Shown here: piece by piece, positions 36,206 to 45,033 of the stretch
Numbering within the stretch: position 1 is the stretch's first letter
Layout: every line of letters begins with the position of its first letter
From: Microbacterium sp. cf046
GTDB taxonomy: Bacteria; Actinomycetota; Actinomycetes; Actinomycetales; Microbacteriaceae
Length of the DNA stretch: 64,000 nt
Direction: 5' to 3'
Assembly: GCF_900114345.1 (NCBI RefSeq)
Contig: NZ_FOZJ01000003.1
Span: forward strand, 992,001 to 1,056,000
The notes under the pieces: generated by a model
Database searches by the model: none
Told to the model about the DNA's origin: nothing
The model's input: the letters and a program-made list of their open reading frames with translations, nothing else
Position numbers and translations under genes: made by a program

Positions 36206-36349
36206 GATTGCCTCCAGCCGTGATGCCGTTGCGCACTCCCATTGTCTCCCGGCACTGCGACATGCCTTCGTTTCGGGACGAAATTTGGCGGGCGCGCGAC
36301 CGCTGGTCAGCCGAAGACGCGGCACACTCCGTCGCTGGGTGGGCGTAGC

Positions 36350-36853
36350 TCAACGGGCAGTGGTCTGGTCGAGGGCCTGAAGGTAGCGGTCGGTGGTCTT
36401 CGTCTGTACCAGTCGAGCCACCGGGCCGCCGAGGCGAGTGAACCAGCGGGCTGGTGCAGAGAACGCCACGATCCTGAAGGTCACTTCGCCGGACGGCGTG
36501 AGGCGGACCTCGAAGCGCTCTTCCCCACGCTCCGGGTGACCGGGCAGGGTGCCGTAGGCGAAGCCGCATGAGTCGGCAGTCCGTTCGGCCCAGACCACAA
36601 CACAGGGAATGTTGAACCGGAGTGGGCCGACCCGCAATCTCATCTGCACCTGGGTGCCTTGCCGGAGCGGCACCTCGGAGAGGTGAACGGTTGCGCCGGC
36701 ACGACGCTGAACAGCTCCGGTGAGTAGATCGTCCGCGGCTTGCTCGAACGCTTCCCGACCGTGTCCGATTACGCGTTCCACTCGCAAGTGGTGATACCCG
36801 GGCGGCAGCACGCCAGCGGTGGCGCCAACTTCCGGGTATGTGACGATGGGCAT
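36350..36853 (-). CDS. DUF1990-family protein
   Basis: 167 residues with full-length DUF1990 likeness: VLPPGYHHLRVERVIGHGRE, then FEQAADDLLT, VVWAERTADSCGFAYGTLPG, HPERGEERFEV and the C-terminal FSAPARWFTRLGGPVARL. The family has unknown function and a START-like fold is suspected. The 3' end (stop at 36350-36352) overlaps a sequence that looks like the 5' part of a tRNA. Confidence 0.82.
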   Translation of the reverse strand: MPIVTYPEVGATAGVLPPGYHHLRVERVIGHGREAFEQAADDLLTGAVQRRAGATVHLSEVPLRQGTQVQMRLRVGPLRFNIPCVVVWAERTADSCGFAYGTLPGHPERGEERFEVRLTPSGEVTFRIVAFSAPARWFTRLGGPVARLVQTKTTDRYLQALDQTTAR

Positions 36854-36996
36854 CCGCCCAGGCTAAGCGCCCGGAGCGAAGAGAGAATCTGTCGTCAGGT
36901 CGCTGTGCGCTCAGATGCGCTGGCCGCGCCGCGGCCTGGCGACCACAACGCGGTCCTCGAACGTAGAGGCACCGGCGCCGCTGACATCATGTTCAT

Positions 36997-37317
36997 GTGA
37001 GCGTTCTTCGACGCATGGCGCGCGAGAGCAACCGGTCGGCAGAGGTTCTGCTCGACGGCTACCGCCTGCCGCCAATCAGTGAATCCCACCTGATGGTTAG
37101 TCCTGAGGCTTGGAACGTTCTCGTCGACGTAGATCAGTTGCAAGCGGATCTTGCCGGATCGCGAACTTGGGAGCGCGGGGCGGACGGCATAGCGTTGCGG
37201 AGTGTGATGCATCTGACCTGCGCGACGCTAAGCGTCCGCGCCGCCGACGCCGGGTTGGAATCTGTATCCGTTCGGCTTGTCGCCCTCGGCGAACTGCTCA
37301 ACGATCCAGTCCATTAG
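36997..37317 (+). CDS. Hypothetical protein, 106 residues
   Basis: Possible gene from the GTG at 36997 or the ATG at 37015. The composition is normal for a soluble protein (LMVSPEAWNVLVDVDQLQAD, LRSVMHLTCATLSVRAADAG). No ribosome site or family seen. Moderate chance of being real. Confidence 0.4.
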   Translation: MSVLRRMARESNRSAEVLLDGYRLPPISESHLMVSPEAWNVLVDVDQLQADLAGSRTWERGADGIALRSVMHLTCATLSVRAADAGLESVSVRLVALGELLNDPVH

Positions 37318-37466
37318 CCGGTCCCAGCCATACGCGGCCTACTGCCCGCCGGCCGGTCCTTCGACGGGCACTGCGCGTTTGTGCTACCAGATGAGCCGTC
37401 GTGATCAATGAACGCGGCGCCTTCGACTCCCACGGCCGTCACCGACCGAAGGGATACGGTTCCGTC

Positions 37467-38522
37467 ATGCGGATAGCCAGGTTTGCGCTCGTGACCCTGA
37501 AAGGCACAGCGGTGAGAGATCTTCTCCACGCGCAAGAGGGGCAGCTCTTGCTCGAGACCGACGGCATAGTTGTCTCTCTTGATCCAGAGCCGAACACTAC
37601 TGACCGTCTCATTGTCCTAGCCTCTATGGAATCCGAGCGAAACGCGCTGGTCGATGTGAACGGCGATGGCCTCGTCCCGCTGCGACAAATCCGCGCTCTC
37701 GAAGCTGTCATTGCCGAGGTTGTGGACTTGCTTACGATCGCGAGCGGACAAGCGCCGGCTGTCTCGTCGTTCGAGCCCGAGTTTGGCTTCTTCGACCTCA
37801 CTGGTGATGACAGAGCGTTCATCAACGGTTTGGGTGAGCTTCGCCTCGACAGCAACTGGCAGGTAGTCCGCCCTCGGGACGGAGGTGAAAGCCCCAATCT
37901 CCGTGATCTGGTTTCGATCGACCTTAGCGATCGGTCAGACGGTGTTCGCCTTTTGGCGGAGGCGCTGTCATCCGATCACCCGACGGGCAAGTTTCGAGAG
38001 CTCTGCAGACTCTTTGAGCGAGCCTTCGGACTGGGACCGCATGCGCTCGTCGGTCCATTGTCGGAGTTCCTCTCGGAGTATGAAGTGTTGGCTGTCTCCG
38101 TTGATGAGGTCTCGGCTTGGCTCGACAACTTGCGCCACCTGGCAACCCATGCCGATCGGCGGGAGCAGTTTGCAGTTGCATCTGACGTCATTCCAGTGCT
38201 TCCAAGGATCCTGTTCGCCGCACGTGACGTGCTCTTCAACAAGGCAGTCTGGCGGGATGCATCGACGACTCGGCGCCAGGGTTGGAGGCCCGCCATCGCG
38301 CCGTTGGCGAACGGGATGGCAGTTGTGCAGGGCGCCGTTCTCTCACTGCAGTGGCAGGTGCTCGACCGTTTCGGGGTGTACCCCCTTCGACTCGGCGGGG
38401 AAAGAACCACGATTCGACTCCCGCACGATTGGATTGCAGGAGATGCCGGCACCCGTCCGCCCGGCGATGGCATTCTCAACGTCGTACCCGACTCGCTGCT
38501 CGGGCGTGCGCCAGACTCGTGA
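37467..38522 (+). CDS. Hypothetical protein with HEPN-like R-x4-H motif
   Basis: 351 residues from the ATG at 37467. The N-terminal part is beta-rich (VVSLDPEPNTTDRLIVLASM). The helical C-terminal half contains SAWLDNLRHLATHADRREQF, with R223-x4-H228 in a position like the catalytic motif of HEPN RNases and Apea-like domains. The end is a conserved-looking QWQVLDRFGVYPLRLGGERT. The family is not recognised; a stand-alone toxin or defence RNase is possible. Confidence 0.55.
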   Translation: MRIARFALVTLKGTAVRDLLHAQEGQLLLETDGIVVSLDPEPNTTDRLIVLASMESERNALVDVNGDGLVPLRQIRALEAVIAEVVDLLTIASGQAPAVSSFEPEFGFFDLTGDDRAFINGLGELRLDSNWQVVRPRDGGESPNLRDLVSIDLSDRSDGVRLLAEALSSDHPTGKFRELCRLFERAFGLGPHALVGPLSEFLSEYEVLAVSVDEVSAWLDNLRHLATHADRREQFAVASDVIPVLPRILFAARDVLFNKAVWRDASTTRRQGWRPAIAPLANGMAVVQGAVLSLQWQVLDRFGVYPLRLGGERTTIRLPHDWIAGDAGTRPPGDGILNVVPDSLLGRAPDS

Positions 38523-38963
38523 CCCTGGATCGACCAGACGTCCTTCCACCAAACGGAACCGGCCGCGACCTATCAAACCGTAGCCGGCTTGAGCCCGAGA
38601 ATGACCGACTCGCCACGCACGATCCCTAATCGGCCCCTGCACGTAGGAGGTCCGGCGCGGGCGCCGTCAGCGGGTGTGATTGCGATCCTCATCCGTGCGC
38701 GGGCTCGCATCGGATCGCTCACCGGACAGTGTTCAGGTTGGGTTTCGCCTGGTACTCGAGGGTTTGCAAGGCGGCGTTGAGGGTTGGCTCGAATCGGGGA
38801 GATGCGCGATCCGCCCGGTATGGGCGATCCTAGAAGGCGCCCAAATCGTCCCAACATGGGAGGCACCGATGCCAGTGAAGTTCGAGGTCGGCGTCGACGC
38901 GGAAGAGCAACACCGCTTCTGCCAACGGCGCAACCATCCGCATCGGTGTGTTCGGAGTCGCTC
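38523..38963. other. Intergenic stretch, no convincing gene
   Basis: Short frames exist on both strands but lack plausible starts or composition. No hairpin or repeat was recognised. Confidence 0.35.
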
Positions 38964-39728
38964 GTGAGCTTCATCGGTGACGTTTGGGACGGTGTTAAGG
39001 GTGCCGCATCCGGGTTGTGGTCGTTTGCAAAAGGCGCTTTCTGGCACCTTGTCGGAGGCGTCCTGGAGTTGCCCACATTTATCGGTATCATGCCCGCCAA
39101 GAAACTACGGCTGAGTGTGAAAATTCTGATTCAGCGAGACCCGAACACCAACGGTCTGTCGTTGGTGGCCGCACGAGACGATGTCGAAACGGCGGTGCAG
39201 ACCGCTGTCGATATCTACTGGGCCGAAGCCAAGATCCGCATGGTCGGCGCGGGGGGTGGCCCTATCGTCACCGTCGTGCCGGAACCGGCTCCGGAGTACG
39301 TGCTGTTCCCTCCCTGCGGCGACAAGTCTGACTTCGTCACCAGCCAGTTCAACGAGGTAGGTGCGTGGTTCAGGGATCACCGCGTAGAGAACATCGGGGG
39401 AGCCCTTGCCGGCATCGGCTCTCCGATCACCGTCTTCATTGTTAATACAGTCGGCGGCCACGGGGGGTGCGCAGTAGCTGGCTTCTTCGGCTCGTACGCC
39501 TACGTGGGCAAGGATTGGATGACCCGCAACAACCAGGCGGATGCAGACGGAGTGACACTCGCTCATGAAATCGGGCATGTTCTCGATCTGAGCTTGACTT
39601 CGCACTTTCCGAGCAAGGACAACGTGATGAATAGCGACTCTCAAGTCCCGCCGAGATCAAAATTTGTCGCTTACCAGCAGTACTGGATTCGCGGTAGCCA
39701 ACACGTCACTTACATGTGGCCGTGGTGA
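38964..39728 (+). CDS. HExxH zinc metalloprotease-like protein
   Basis: 254 residues from the GTG at 38964 (GGAG seven bases upstream). The N-terminus is amphipathic without a clear signal peptide. Near the end is LAHEIGHVLDLSLTSH (H201, E202, H205), followed by NVMNSDSQ, where VM could be the Met-turn of a metzincin. The third zinc ligand would be H214 rather than the usual 211. CGDKSDF and GGHGGCAVAGFFGS precede it. Similar proteins occur as stand-alone putative peptidases; substrate unknown. Confidence 0.65.
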   Translation: MSFIGDVWDGVKGAASGLWSFAKGAFWHLVGGVLELPTFIGIMPAKKLRLSVKILIQRDPNTNGLSLVAARDDVETAVQTAVDIYWAEAKIRMVGAGGGPIVTVVPEPAPEYVLFPPCGDKSDFVTSQFNEVGAWFRDHRVENIGGALAGIGSPITVFIVNTVGGHGGCAVAGFFGSYAYVGKDWMTRNNQADADGVTLAHEIGHVLDLSLTSHFPSKDNVMNSDSQVPPRSKFVAYQQYWIRGSQHVTYMWPW

Positions 39729-39753
39729 CCGGTTCTCCAGAGGGTCAGGTCGC

Positions 39754-40061
39754 TCAGGAGGTTTGGCCGTCTCGGTCAGTTCGCGCAGCCGTGGCAGTTC
39801 CTGAACCAGCCGGTCGAACAGGTCGGGCCACCCGTGCCGGAGCCGAGTGATGCGCCCGTAGCCGCGCGAGTTCGCGTCGACGACCACCGAGACCCGCAAA
39901 GGGTAGTCGGGAGCACCGAGGTGACGAAGCTGCGCGTACACCGGATTGACCGGGATGTGATTGCGCTCGAGGTGGGCGCACACGTCGTCGGCGGCTCTCC
40001 AGTCCCAGACGGGGCTGAACGCCACCGTGCCGCAATTGCGTCGGATGAGGCCGCCATGGGC
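39754..40061 (-). pseudogene. PAPS reductase-family protein, C-terminal fragment
   Basis: The frame reads CGTVAFSPVWDWRAADDVCA, then NHIPVNPVYAQLRHLGAPDY and LRHGWPDLFDRLVQELPRL. This matches the C-terminal part of PAPS reductase-fold proteins, in which the W-D-W and PVNPVY motifs are conserved. The N-terminal two thirds, including the nucleotide-binding loop, are missing, and nothing upstream continues the frame. It overlaps no other gene except by an open tail to 39657. A relic of a larger gene, possibly of a DNA-modification (Dnd-like) or mobile-element system. Confidence 0.6.
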
Positions 40062-40221
40062 AGCGCGGTTGTCGGCTTTGGACGATCCCTAAACGAGCGA
40101 TGCACGTGGAAGGCGCCTCCGCGAGCGGTGCCGATGCGATGTCGCTCCTACTCCATGCTGCTCTGACGCGACGCGACGCAGATGTCGGAAGTCCGATGCA
40201 GGATTCGCTCGGGAGGTCATG

Positions 40222-40791
40222 ATGACAGACGTCATATCCGCAGCGGGATCCCTCTCGGCTGCGCTCGTTTCAGGAAAGATGACGGAGTCACAGCTTCGGT
40301 GGAGCCGCCGCCATGCCAGCGGGACGGCACTCATCCATTCGCTACTACCGATCAGTCGACTGCTGCAGCAGTGGGACATCGCCACGGACACCGCGACGTG
40401 GGCGACGGCCGGCATCAATTGCATGACGACCGTGCAGGCTGAGCGCTCCGCGATGCCGCGGCAGTGGGCGCACCTAGAAGGCAGCTTGCGGGCAGCGCTA
40501 GGCGAAGCTAATGGTCTTGGCCATGCTGACAGAATCTCGGTCGACGACTATCGCGAGTTCTTCAATCCCGACCGCGTTTGGATTGACTTCGCCGCCGACT
40601 ATCTCAGCCTCGTACTCGCCGGTGTCGGCTATTGGCGCGAAGAGTCGTCCACGCGACGCGCGGGCAGAGTTCGGATCCCCAGTTTCGACCGGTGGCTGCA
40701 GGAGACCGGCCGATACTTCCCGGGGCTAGGAACGTGGCCATCCGCTGAGGTGCTCATGAAGCACCGCGTCGGGCGATCCATCCTTCCCTGA
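40222..40791 (+). CDS. Hypothetical protein, 189 residues
   Basis: The ATG at 40222 has GGGAGG five bases upstream (ATG 40219 is too close). The protein is soluble and helical: LSAALVSGKMTESQLRWSRR, WIDFAADYLSLVLAGVGYW, FDRWLQETGRYFPGLGTW. Family not recognised. Confidence 0.62.
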   Translation: MTDVISAAGSLSAALVSGKMTESQLRWSRRHASGTALIHSLLPISRLLQQWDIATDTATWATAGINCMTTVQAERSAMPRQWAHLEGSLRAALGEANGLGHADRISVDDYREFFNPDRVWIDFAADYLSLVLAGVGYWREESSTRRAGRVRIPSFDRWLQETGRYFPGLGTWPSAEVLMKHRVGRSILP

Positions 40792-41059
40792 TCAACCGCG
40801 GCTCGTGGGCCGGCCCCGCGGCATCCCTACTCGCGCACCGCTCGCTCATGGACGGGGGCGGGCGCGGGCGCGTGCGGAGGGCATCCTTGTTCGTGCGGTG
40901 CGCGGTGACGGGACCTAACCGTGCCGAGGGTGGTCCGCCGCAATCTCTCCTCCTGTTGAACGAGGTCGCCTGTCACTTGAAAGGAGCTCCGACCCTCCGC
41001 GGGCCCGCGTGCGCAGATCGGGAGGCGGCCGATGGGTATCGTTGCGCTACTATCCGCAT

Positions 41060-41836
41060 ATGACTGGGGGTACAGGGATCGCCAACGGCGTGCCGTCGAT
41101 TGTCGACCGTGCAGGGTACGCGATAACGCTGAACGATTTGGAATTCCTTGGTCTCACCGTCGACCAGGCCAATGCGATGAAGAGCAGAACTCTGCCGCTG
41201 GGGATGAGCGCGGGCGTCTACCAGGAGTTTGTCGAATCATTGCGCGGCGCCCTGCATGATGAGGGGGCGACAGATGCCGATGTGCGGATCCAAGGCAGCT
41301 CTGTGAAATTCTTCTCTGGCCACCACAAGTCCATGCCATGGGATCGGGACGAGATCGAGGATGAGTATCTCAAGGCGAATGGCGCGAAGTCCCCATTGTC
41401 TGCGTACTCTTTGAACTCGATTGTCGAGGGCTTGACGAAGCACTGGCCAGATCGCGCTCATCGGCCGGAGGCCAGGCCCTTCGATGCCCTTTATCGCGTC
41501 GGAGTGCACAACGAGGCGAGCGACTACGACGTCCAGATTTCTAGCTTCATTCTGGTGGAGAAGGTCCGGGCACAGATCCGGAGAAGAGGCGTTGAGCCGA
41601 CAGATCTGCGCGTGAACAAGCCCACTTACAACTTCGTCAAGAAGGAGTACTCGTCACAGCTGGCGTATCTCGCGCAGTGGGCTGCGAACGCGTGCGAACT
41701 TGCGGGCCGGCCGGTCACTGTCGCGGTCTTCGACGGGGGAGGGCCCCCGGATGTTCGAGATGAGTTCGGGGAGTTGTCGAGCCATTTCCGGAACGATGAC
41801 GACTGGATCCTGTTTTCGCCTGCGTTTGGCTCATGA
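41060..41836 (+). CDS. Nucleotidyltransferase-like protein
   Basis: 258 residues from the ATG at 41060; the frame is open to 41009. [20 protein letters not shown] (G79-S-S) followed later by SDYDVQISS (D155, D157) resembles the G-S and D-x-D metal-binding motifs of nucleotidyltransferase-fold proteins, with a longer insertion than usual. The C-terminal part [20 protein letters not shown] is conserved-looking. The stop overlaps the start of the rpsB-like gene (ATGATG), so they are translated together. MNT-type nucleotidyltransferases are antitoxins of HEPN toxins, and a HEPN-like gene is two genes downstream. The assignment is by motif only. Confidence 0.6.
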   Translation: MTGGTGIANGVPSIVDRAGYAITLNDLEFLGLTVDQANAMKSRTLPLGMSAGVYQEFVESLRGALHDEGATDADVRIQGSSVKFFSGHHKSMPWDRDEIEDEYLKANGAKSPLSAYSLNSIVEGLTKHWPDRAHRPEARPFDALYRVGVHNEASDYDVQISSFILVEKVRAQIRRRGVEPTDLRVNKPTYNFVKKEYSSQLAYLAQWAANACELAGRPVTVAVFDGGGPPDVRDEFGELSSHFRNDDDWILFSPAFGS

Positions 41837-43131
41837 TGGCCGTCGTCACCATTCGCCAGCTCCTCGACGGCGGCGTGCACTTCGGACACCAGACCCGCCG
41901 GTGGAACCCGAAGGTCAAGCGCTTCATCCTCACGGAGCGTAGCGGCATTCACATCATCGACCTGCAGCAGTCGCTGACGTACATCGACAAGGCGTACGAG
42001 TTCGTCAAGGAGACGGTCGCGCACGGCGGCACGGTTCTCTTCGTCGGAACGAAGAAGCAGGCGCAGCAAGTCATCGCCGAGCAGGCGACTCGTGTCGGCC
42101 AGCCCTACGTCAACCAGCGCTGGCTCGGTGGCCTCCTCACGAACTTCCAGACGGTTTCCAAGCGCCTCGCGCGCATGAAGGAGCTGGAGGAGCTCGACTA
42201 CGACAACCCGGCGGACAGCGGCTTCACCAAGAAGGAGCTGTTGCTGAAGAAGCGCGAGCTCGACAATCTTCAGAAGTCGCTCGGCGGCATCCGCAACATG
42301 TCGAAGACCCCGTCGGCGATCTGGGTAGTCGACGCCAAGCGCGAGCACCTCGCGGTGAACGAGGCGACGAAGCTCGGCATCCCGGTGATCGGCATTCTCG
42401 ACACGAACATCGACCCGGATGAGTTCCAATACCCGATTCCCGGCAACGACGACGCGATCCGCTCGGTGGCTCTGCTCACCCGCATCATCGCCGACGCTGC
42501 CGCGGAGGGGCTCATTCAGCGCCGCCATCCATTGGTGAAGTCGGCCGAGGCCGAGCCGCTGGCTGATTGGGAGCGGGAATTGCTGGAGCAGACGACTGCG
42601 CCAGGTGTGTTGGACGTTATCGGCGACGTTCCGATCCAGCACGCCAACCCTGACGCAGCCCGAGTTCCGATGCCCTGGCTCAGCCACCTCGTTGAAGTAA
42701 GCGACGAGCCCATCGTCACCCTCTTCCAATCGGAGTCACCGATCGATGGTTCAGTCAAGGAATTGCTCGAACAGCGGCTAGGCATCACCTTCTGGACACT
42801 TAATGACCCCGACGAGTGGGTCCTCGGGTCGAGCGTATTTGGCAGAGACACGGCGCACCCCGTGGTGATCCGAGCAACTCGCAGATCGGGCGATGAACAG
42901 GGCTACCAGATTCAACTGGTGGATCCTAGAGGTTCCAGTTTGTTGCGCACCAGGATCATTCGGCTCTTCAGCTCCTTGCATGAGGAATTGGAGCCGTCTG
43001 GCGTGCCGTCTCAGGAGTTGCCGAGGCAAGCTGACCTCAAAGGCGAGTTGATCGGCGAAGGTGCCGAGGAAGCTATTGCGGAGGCGGCAGCAGAAGCGGC
43101 CGAGGCGGAATCTGACTGGAGTTGGCGCTAA
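41836..43131 (+). CDS. rpsB: Extra ribosomal protein S2 with inserted C-terminal domain
   Basis: 431 residues. Residues 1 to about 252 are a complete, actinobacterial-type S2: [60 protein letters not shown] and [20 protein letters not shown]. After [11 protein letters not shown] the sequence departs from S2 and adds about 150 residues ([60 protein letters not shown]). It ends with an A/E-rich tail ([15 protein letters not shown]), like the normal S2 end. There is no tsf downstream, so this is not the core rpsB locus. It overlaps the nucleotidyltransferase-like gene. It is probably a paralogue that can enter, or imitate, the small ribosomal subunit. Confidence 0.85.
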   Translation: MAVVTIRQLLDGGVHFGHQTRRWNPKVKRFILTERSGIHIIDLQQSLTYIDKAYEFVKETVAHGGTVLFVGTKKQAQQVIAEQATRVGQPYVNQRWLGGLLTNFQTVSKRLARMKELEELDYDNPADSGFTKKELLLKKRELDNLQKSLGGIRNMSKTPSAIWVVDAKREHLAVNEATKLGIPVIGILDTNIDPDEFQYPIPGNDDAIRSVALLTRIIADAAAEGLIQRRHPLVKSAEAEPLADWERELLEQTTAPGVLDVIGDVPIQHANPDAARVPMPWLSHLVEVSDEPIVTLFQSESPIDGSVKELLEQRLGITFWTLNDPDEWVLGSSVFGRDTAHPVVIRATRRSGDEQGYQIQLVDPRGSSLLRTRIIRLFSSLHEELEPSGVPSQELPRQADLKGELIGEGAEEAIAEAAAEAAEAESDWSWR

Positions 43132-43223
43132 CTGCCGGATTCCCTCCGCCTGGCGATCAGTAGGCGGACTGTGCGCCCGCAGGTCTCCCAGGCCGCGCCG
43201 GTGGTGAGCTCTAGCGTGTGGTC

Positions 43224-43904
43224 ATGGTGAAGTTTGAGGACGTGCCCAAGGAGCAACGGCTCAACTACTACACGGGCGAGATCGTGATTAGCGATAGTTT
43301 CGCCGAGCACGAGGCACGGGTGGTCTGGCGGGAGTTGGAGCGTGCTCATCTCGTGTCGGGGAAGCAGCCTCACATGTTCGGAAGGCTGCTGCCGCGGCTT
43401 CGCGACGCATTTGCGATGCCACAAGTGCCGAATGACCTCCGCGAGATCGCTTTGGAGTTGCTCGACACCACCCGGAAGTGGCATCAGTACCGGCGCGATT
43501 TGGTCCATGACCTGCTCGTGATGGGTAGGGGGCGAACCGATGACGTGCACTCGGCTTTTCGCAAGCATTCGCCGCGGCCGATGCGAGAAATCGTCGATTG
43601 CGCGAGTGGGCTTCGGGAGTGCAGTTACCGACTCCGTGGATTGTGGATCATCTCGCCGCACTGGCTCGGCACGGCAGAGGAAGTGTGGGAGGAGGCCGAT
43701 GACCTGAGGTCATGGACGCGCGTGGCGATGGGACACCTCGCCGACGTGCCTGGCGTCATTATGGGCACCAAAGGTCCCGCTCCGGAGCCACCCCCGGGAT
43801 GGGACGGGATTGTCGCGGCGGCTGCCGCCGACCGCGAAACCAGGGAGACTCAGACGAATGGGTTGCAAGTTGTCATCGACCCGTTCGAGGTTAGTGACTA
43901 TTGA
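43224..43904 (+). CDS. HEPN-like protein
   Basis: 226 residues from the ATG at 43224 (GTG 43218 is possible). Helical protein. LLDTTRKWHQYRRDLVHDLL holds R90-x4-H95, the core of HEPN RNase/toxin motifs, in the right helical setting. The C-terminal part is proline-rich then charged. It starts 93 bases after the rpsB-like gene on the same strand, so one transcript is possible. A ribonuclease or tRNA-targeting toxin role is inferred from the motif; overall family not recognised. Confidence 0.55.
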   Translation: MVKFEDVPKEQRLNYYTGEIVISDSFAEHEARVVWRELERAHLVSGKQPHMFGRLLPRLRDAFAMPQVPNDLREIALELLDTTRKWHQYRRDLVHDLLVMGRGRTDDVHSAFRKHSPRPMREIVDCASGLRECSYRLRGLWIISPHWLGTAEEVWEEADDLRSWTRVAMGHLADVPGVIMGTKGPAPEPPPGWDGIVAAAAADRETRETQTNGLQVVIDPFEVSDY

Positions 43905-44137
43905 CGAAGTAGCCGGGGGTGTGGAACAGATCGACGATCCTCATGCGGGCGCCGCGCGATAGGGGAGCGTGGCGGACGGTCGCCCGTGCGTGCGATCGCC
44001 ATCCCGATACGAGCATTGCACCCAGGAGGGTTTCTCTCAGGGTGCGTCGGGCTATCGTGCGGCGGCAGGCGGTATCCCCGCTCCGAACGGAGGCGAGCCT
44101 GAGGCGCGCCGGCTACCGTGTGTCGCCCGTCGAGGAG

Positions 44138-44590
44138 CTACCGCGGTGCGAGGCCGAGCCGCCGACGCACCCGCTGCACGTGTAGCCAGTCCTGGTCATC
44201 GGCGCCGAGCCTGAAGCCGGTCGGCGGCTGGCCCTCCCACTGACTCGAGGTCGTGACGCCGCCCGCGCGGGCGATGGCTGCCACCTCGTCGCCGTCGAGT
44301 GTTCGATCGGGGTGGTCTTCGAGACGCTCTGCGGTCGCCGTTGCGATCTCGCGCCACCAGACGGGCTCGACGAGATCGGAGACGTCGAGCTCGTCGCCTT
44401 CCTCGGTGATGACAGTGACGAGCTCTCCTGAACCGTGCTGGATCGCGCCGCCCCGCATGACGACGGCGCCGTGGAACTCGTCAGTCCCGGTGATCACGAG
44501 GCGGCGCAGGGCCTGGGCCGCGTGATCGGCGGTGTCGTAGCCGCCCGTGCGGTGATGGTGGTCGGTGAGGTACTCGAGGTGGAAGCTCAT
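44138..44590 (-). CDS. Hypothetical protein, 150 residues
   Basis: From the ATG at 44590: MSFHLEYLTDHHHRTGGYDT, followed by ALRRLVITGTDEFHGAVVMR and an acidic middle part. The tail is basic (VQRVRRRLGLAPR). Soluble. It starts 12 bases after the next gene upstream ends, so the two form a leftward operon. Not recognised. Confidence 0.6.
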   Translation of the reverse strand: MSFHLEYLTDHHHRTGGYDTADHAAQALRRLVITGTDEFHGAVVMRGGAIQHGSGELVTVITEEGDELDVSDLVEPVWWREIATATAERLEDHPDRTLDGDEVAAIARAGGVTTSSQWEGQPPTGFRLGADDQDWLHVQRVRRRLGLAPR

Positions 44591-44601
44591 ATCGTCAGTG
44601 G

Positions 44602-45033
44602 TCAGACCAGGTGTTGACGGATGGCTCGGACGACTTTGGGGAACTCGTCCCGGAACGCACCGGCGAACTCGACAATGCCAGCCTCCGTCTCGATCCAGGC
44701 GTTGGCCACGACCGTCTGCCGCCCTGGCTCCGCGATAACGCTCAGGGAGCGGATACGCGACCACGGGATGAACTTCGCGTCGGGATAGGCATCCATTGAG
44801 AATTCGTGGTCGAGCGTGATGACCCCGCCGGCCACGACTACTCGGATGTGGAGGCCGCTCGCCTTCCCGCCGCCGGACATCGTGTCGTCATACCAGGATG
44901 CGTGGGCTTCGATGTCTTCGTCGCCGATAGTGGCGCTTACGCTCCCGAACGCTCCGAGCGCCATATGGGCGTCGTCGTGCTCTTCGAGGGTGCGGAGTCT
45001 GAGCTGTTGCCGCAGATCGTTTGGGTTCATCAT
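44602..45033 (-). CDS. Hypothetical protein, 143 residues
   Basis: ATG at 45033 or 45030. Beta-rich: SVSATIGDEDIEAHASWYDD, LHIRVVVAGGVITLDHEFSM, TVVANAWIETEAGIVEFAGA; it closes with a helix VVRAIRQHLV. The shape is like a PH-type or YokE-like domain, but no family is recognised. First gene of a two-gene leftward operon. Confidence 0.58.
   Translation of the reverse strand: MMNPNDLRQQLRLRTLEEHDDAHMALGAFGSVSATIGDEDIEAHASWYDDTMSGGGKASGLHIRVVVAGGVITLDHEFSMDAYPDAKFIPWSRIRSLSVIAEPGRQTVVANAWIETEAGIVEFAGAFRDEFPKVVRAIRQHLV

Noticed and set aside
36339..36362. Sequence GGGCGTAGCTCAACGGGCAG resembling a tRNA 5' part
   Set aside because: It lies at the end of the DUF1990 gene, and no GAGC D-stem partner, anticodon arm or T-arm follows. 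It may be a trace of another integration, but chance is possible.
41836..42600. Core rpsB locus
   Set aside because: No tsf, pyrH or frr downstream, flanks are accessory genes, and the gene is fused. The core copy should be elsewhere.
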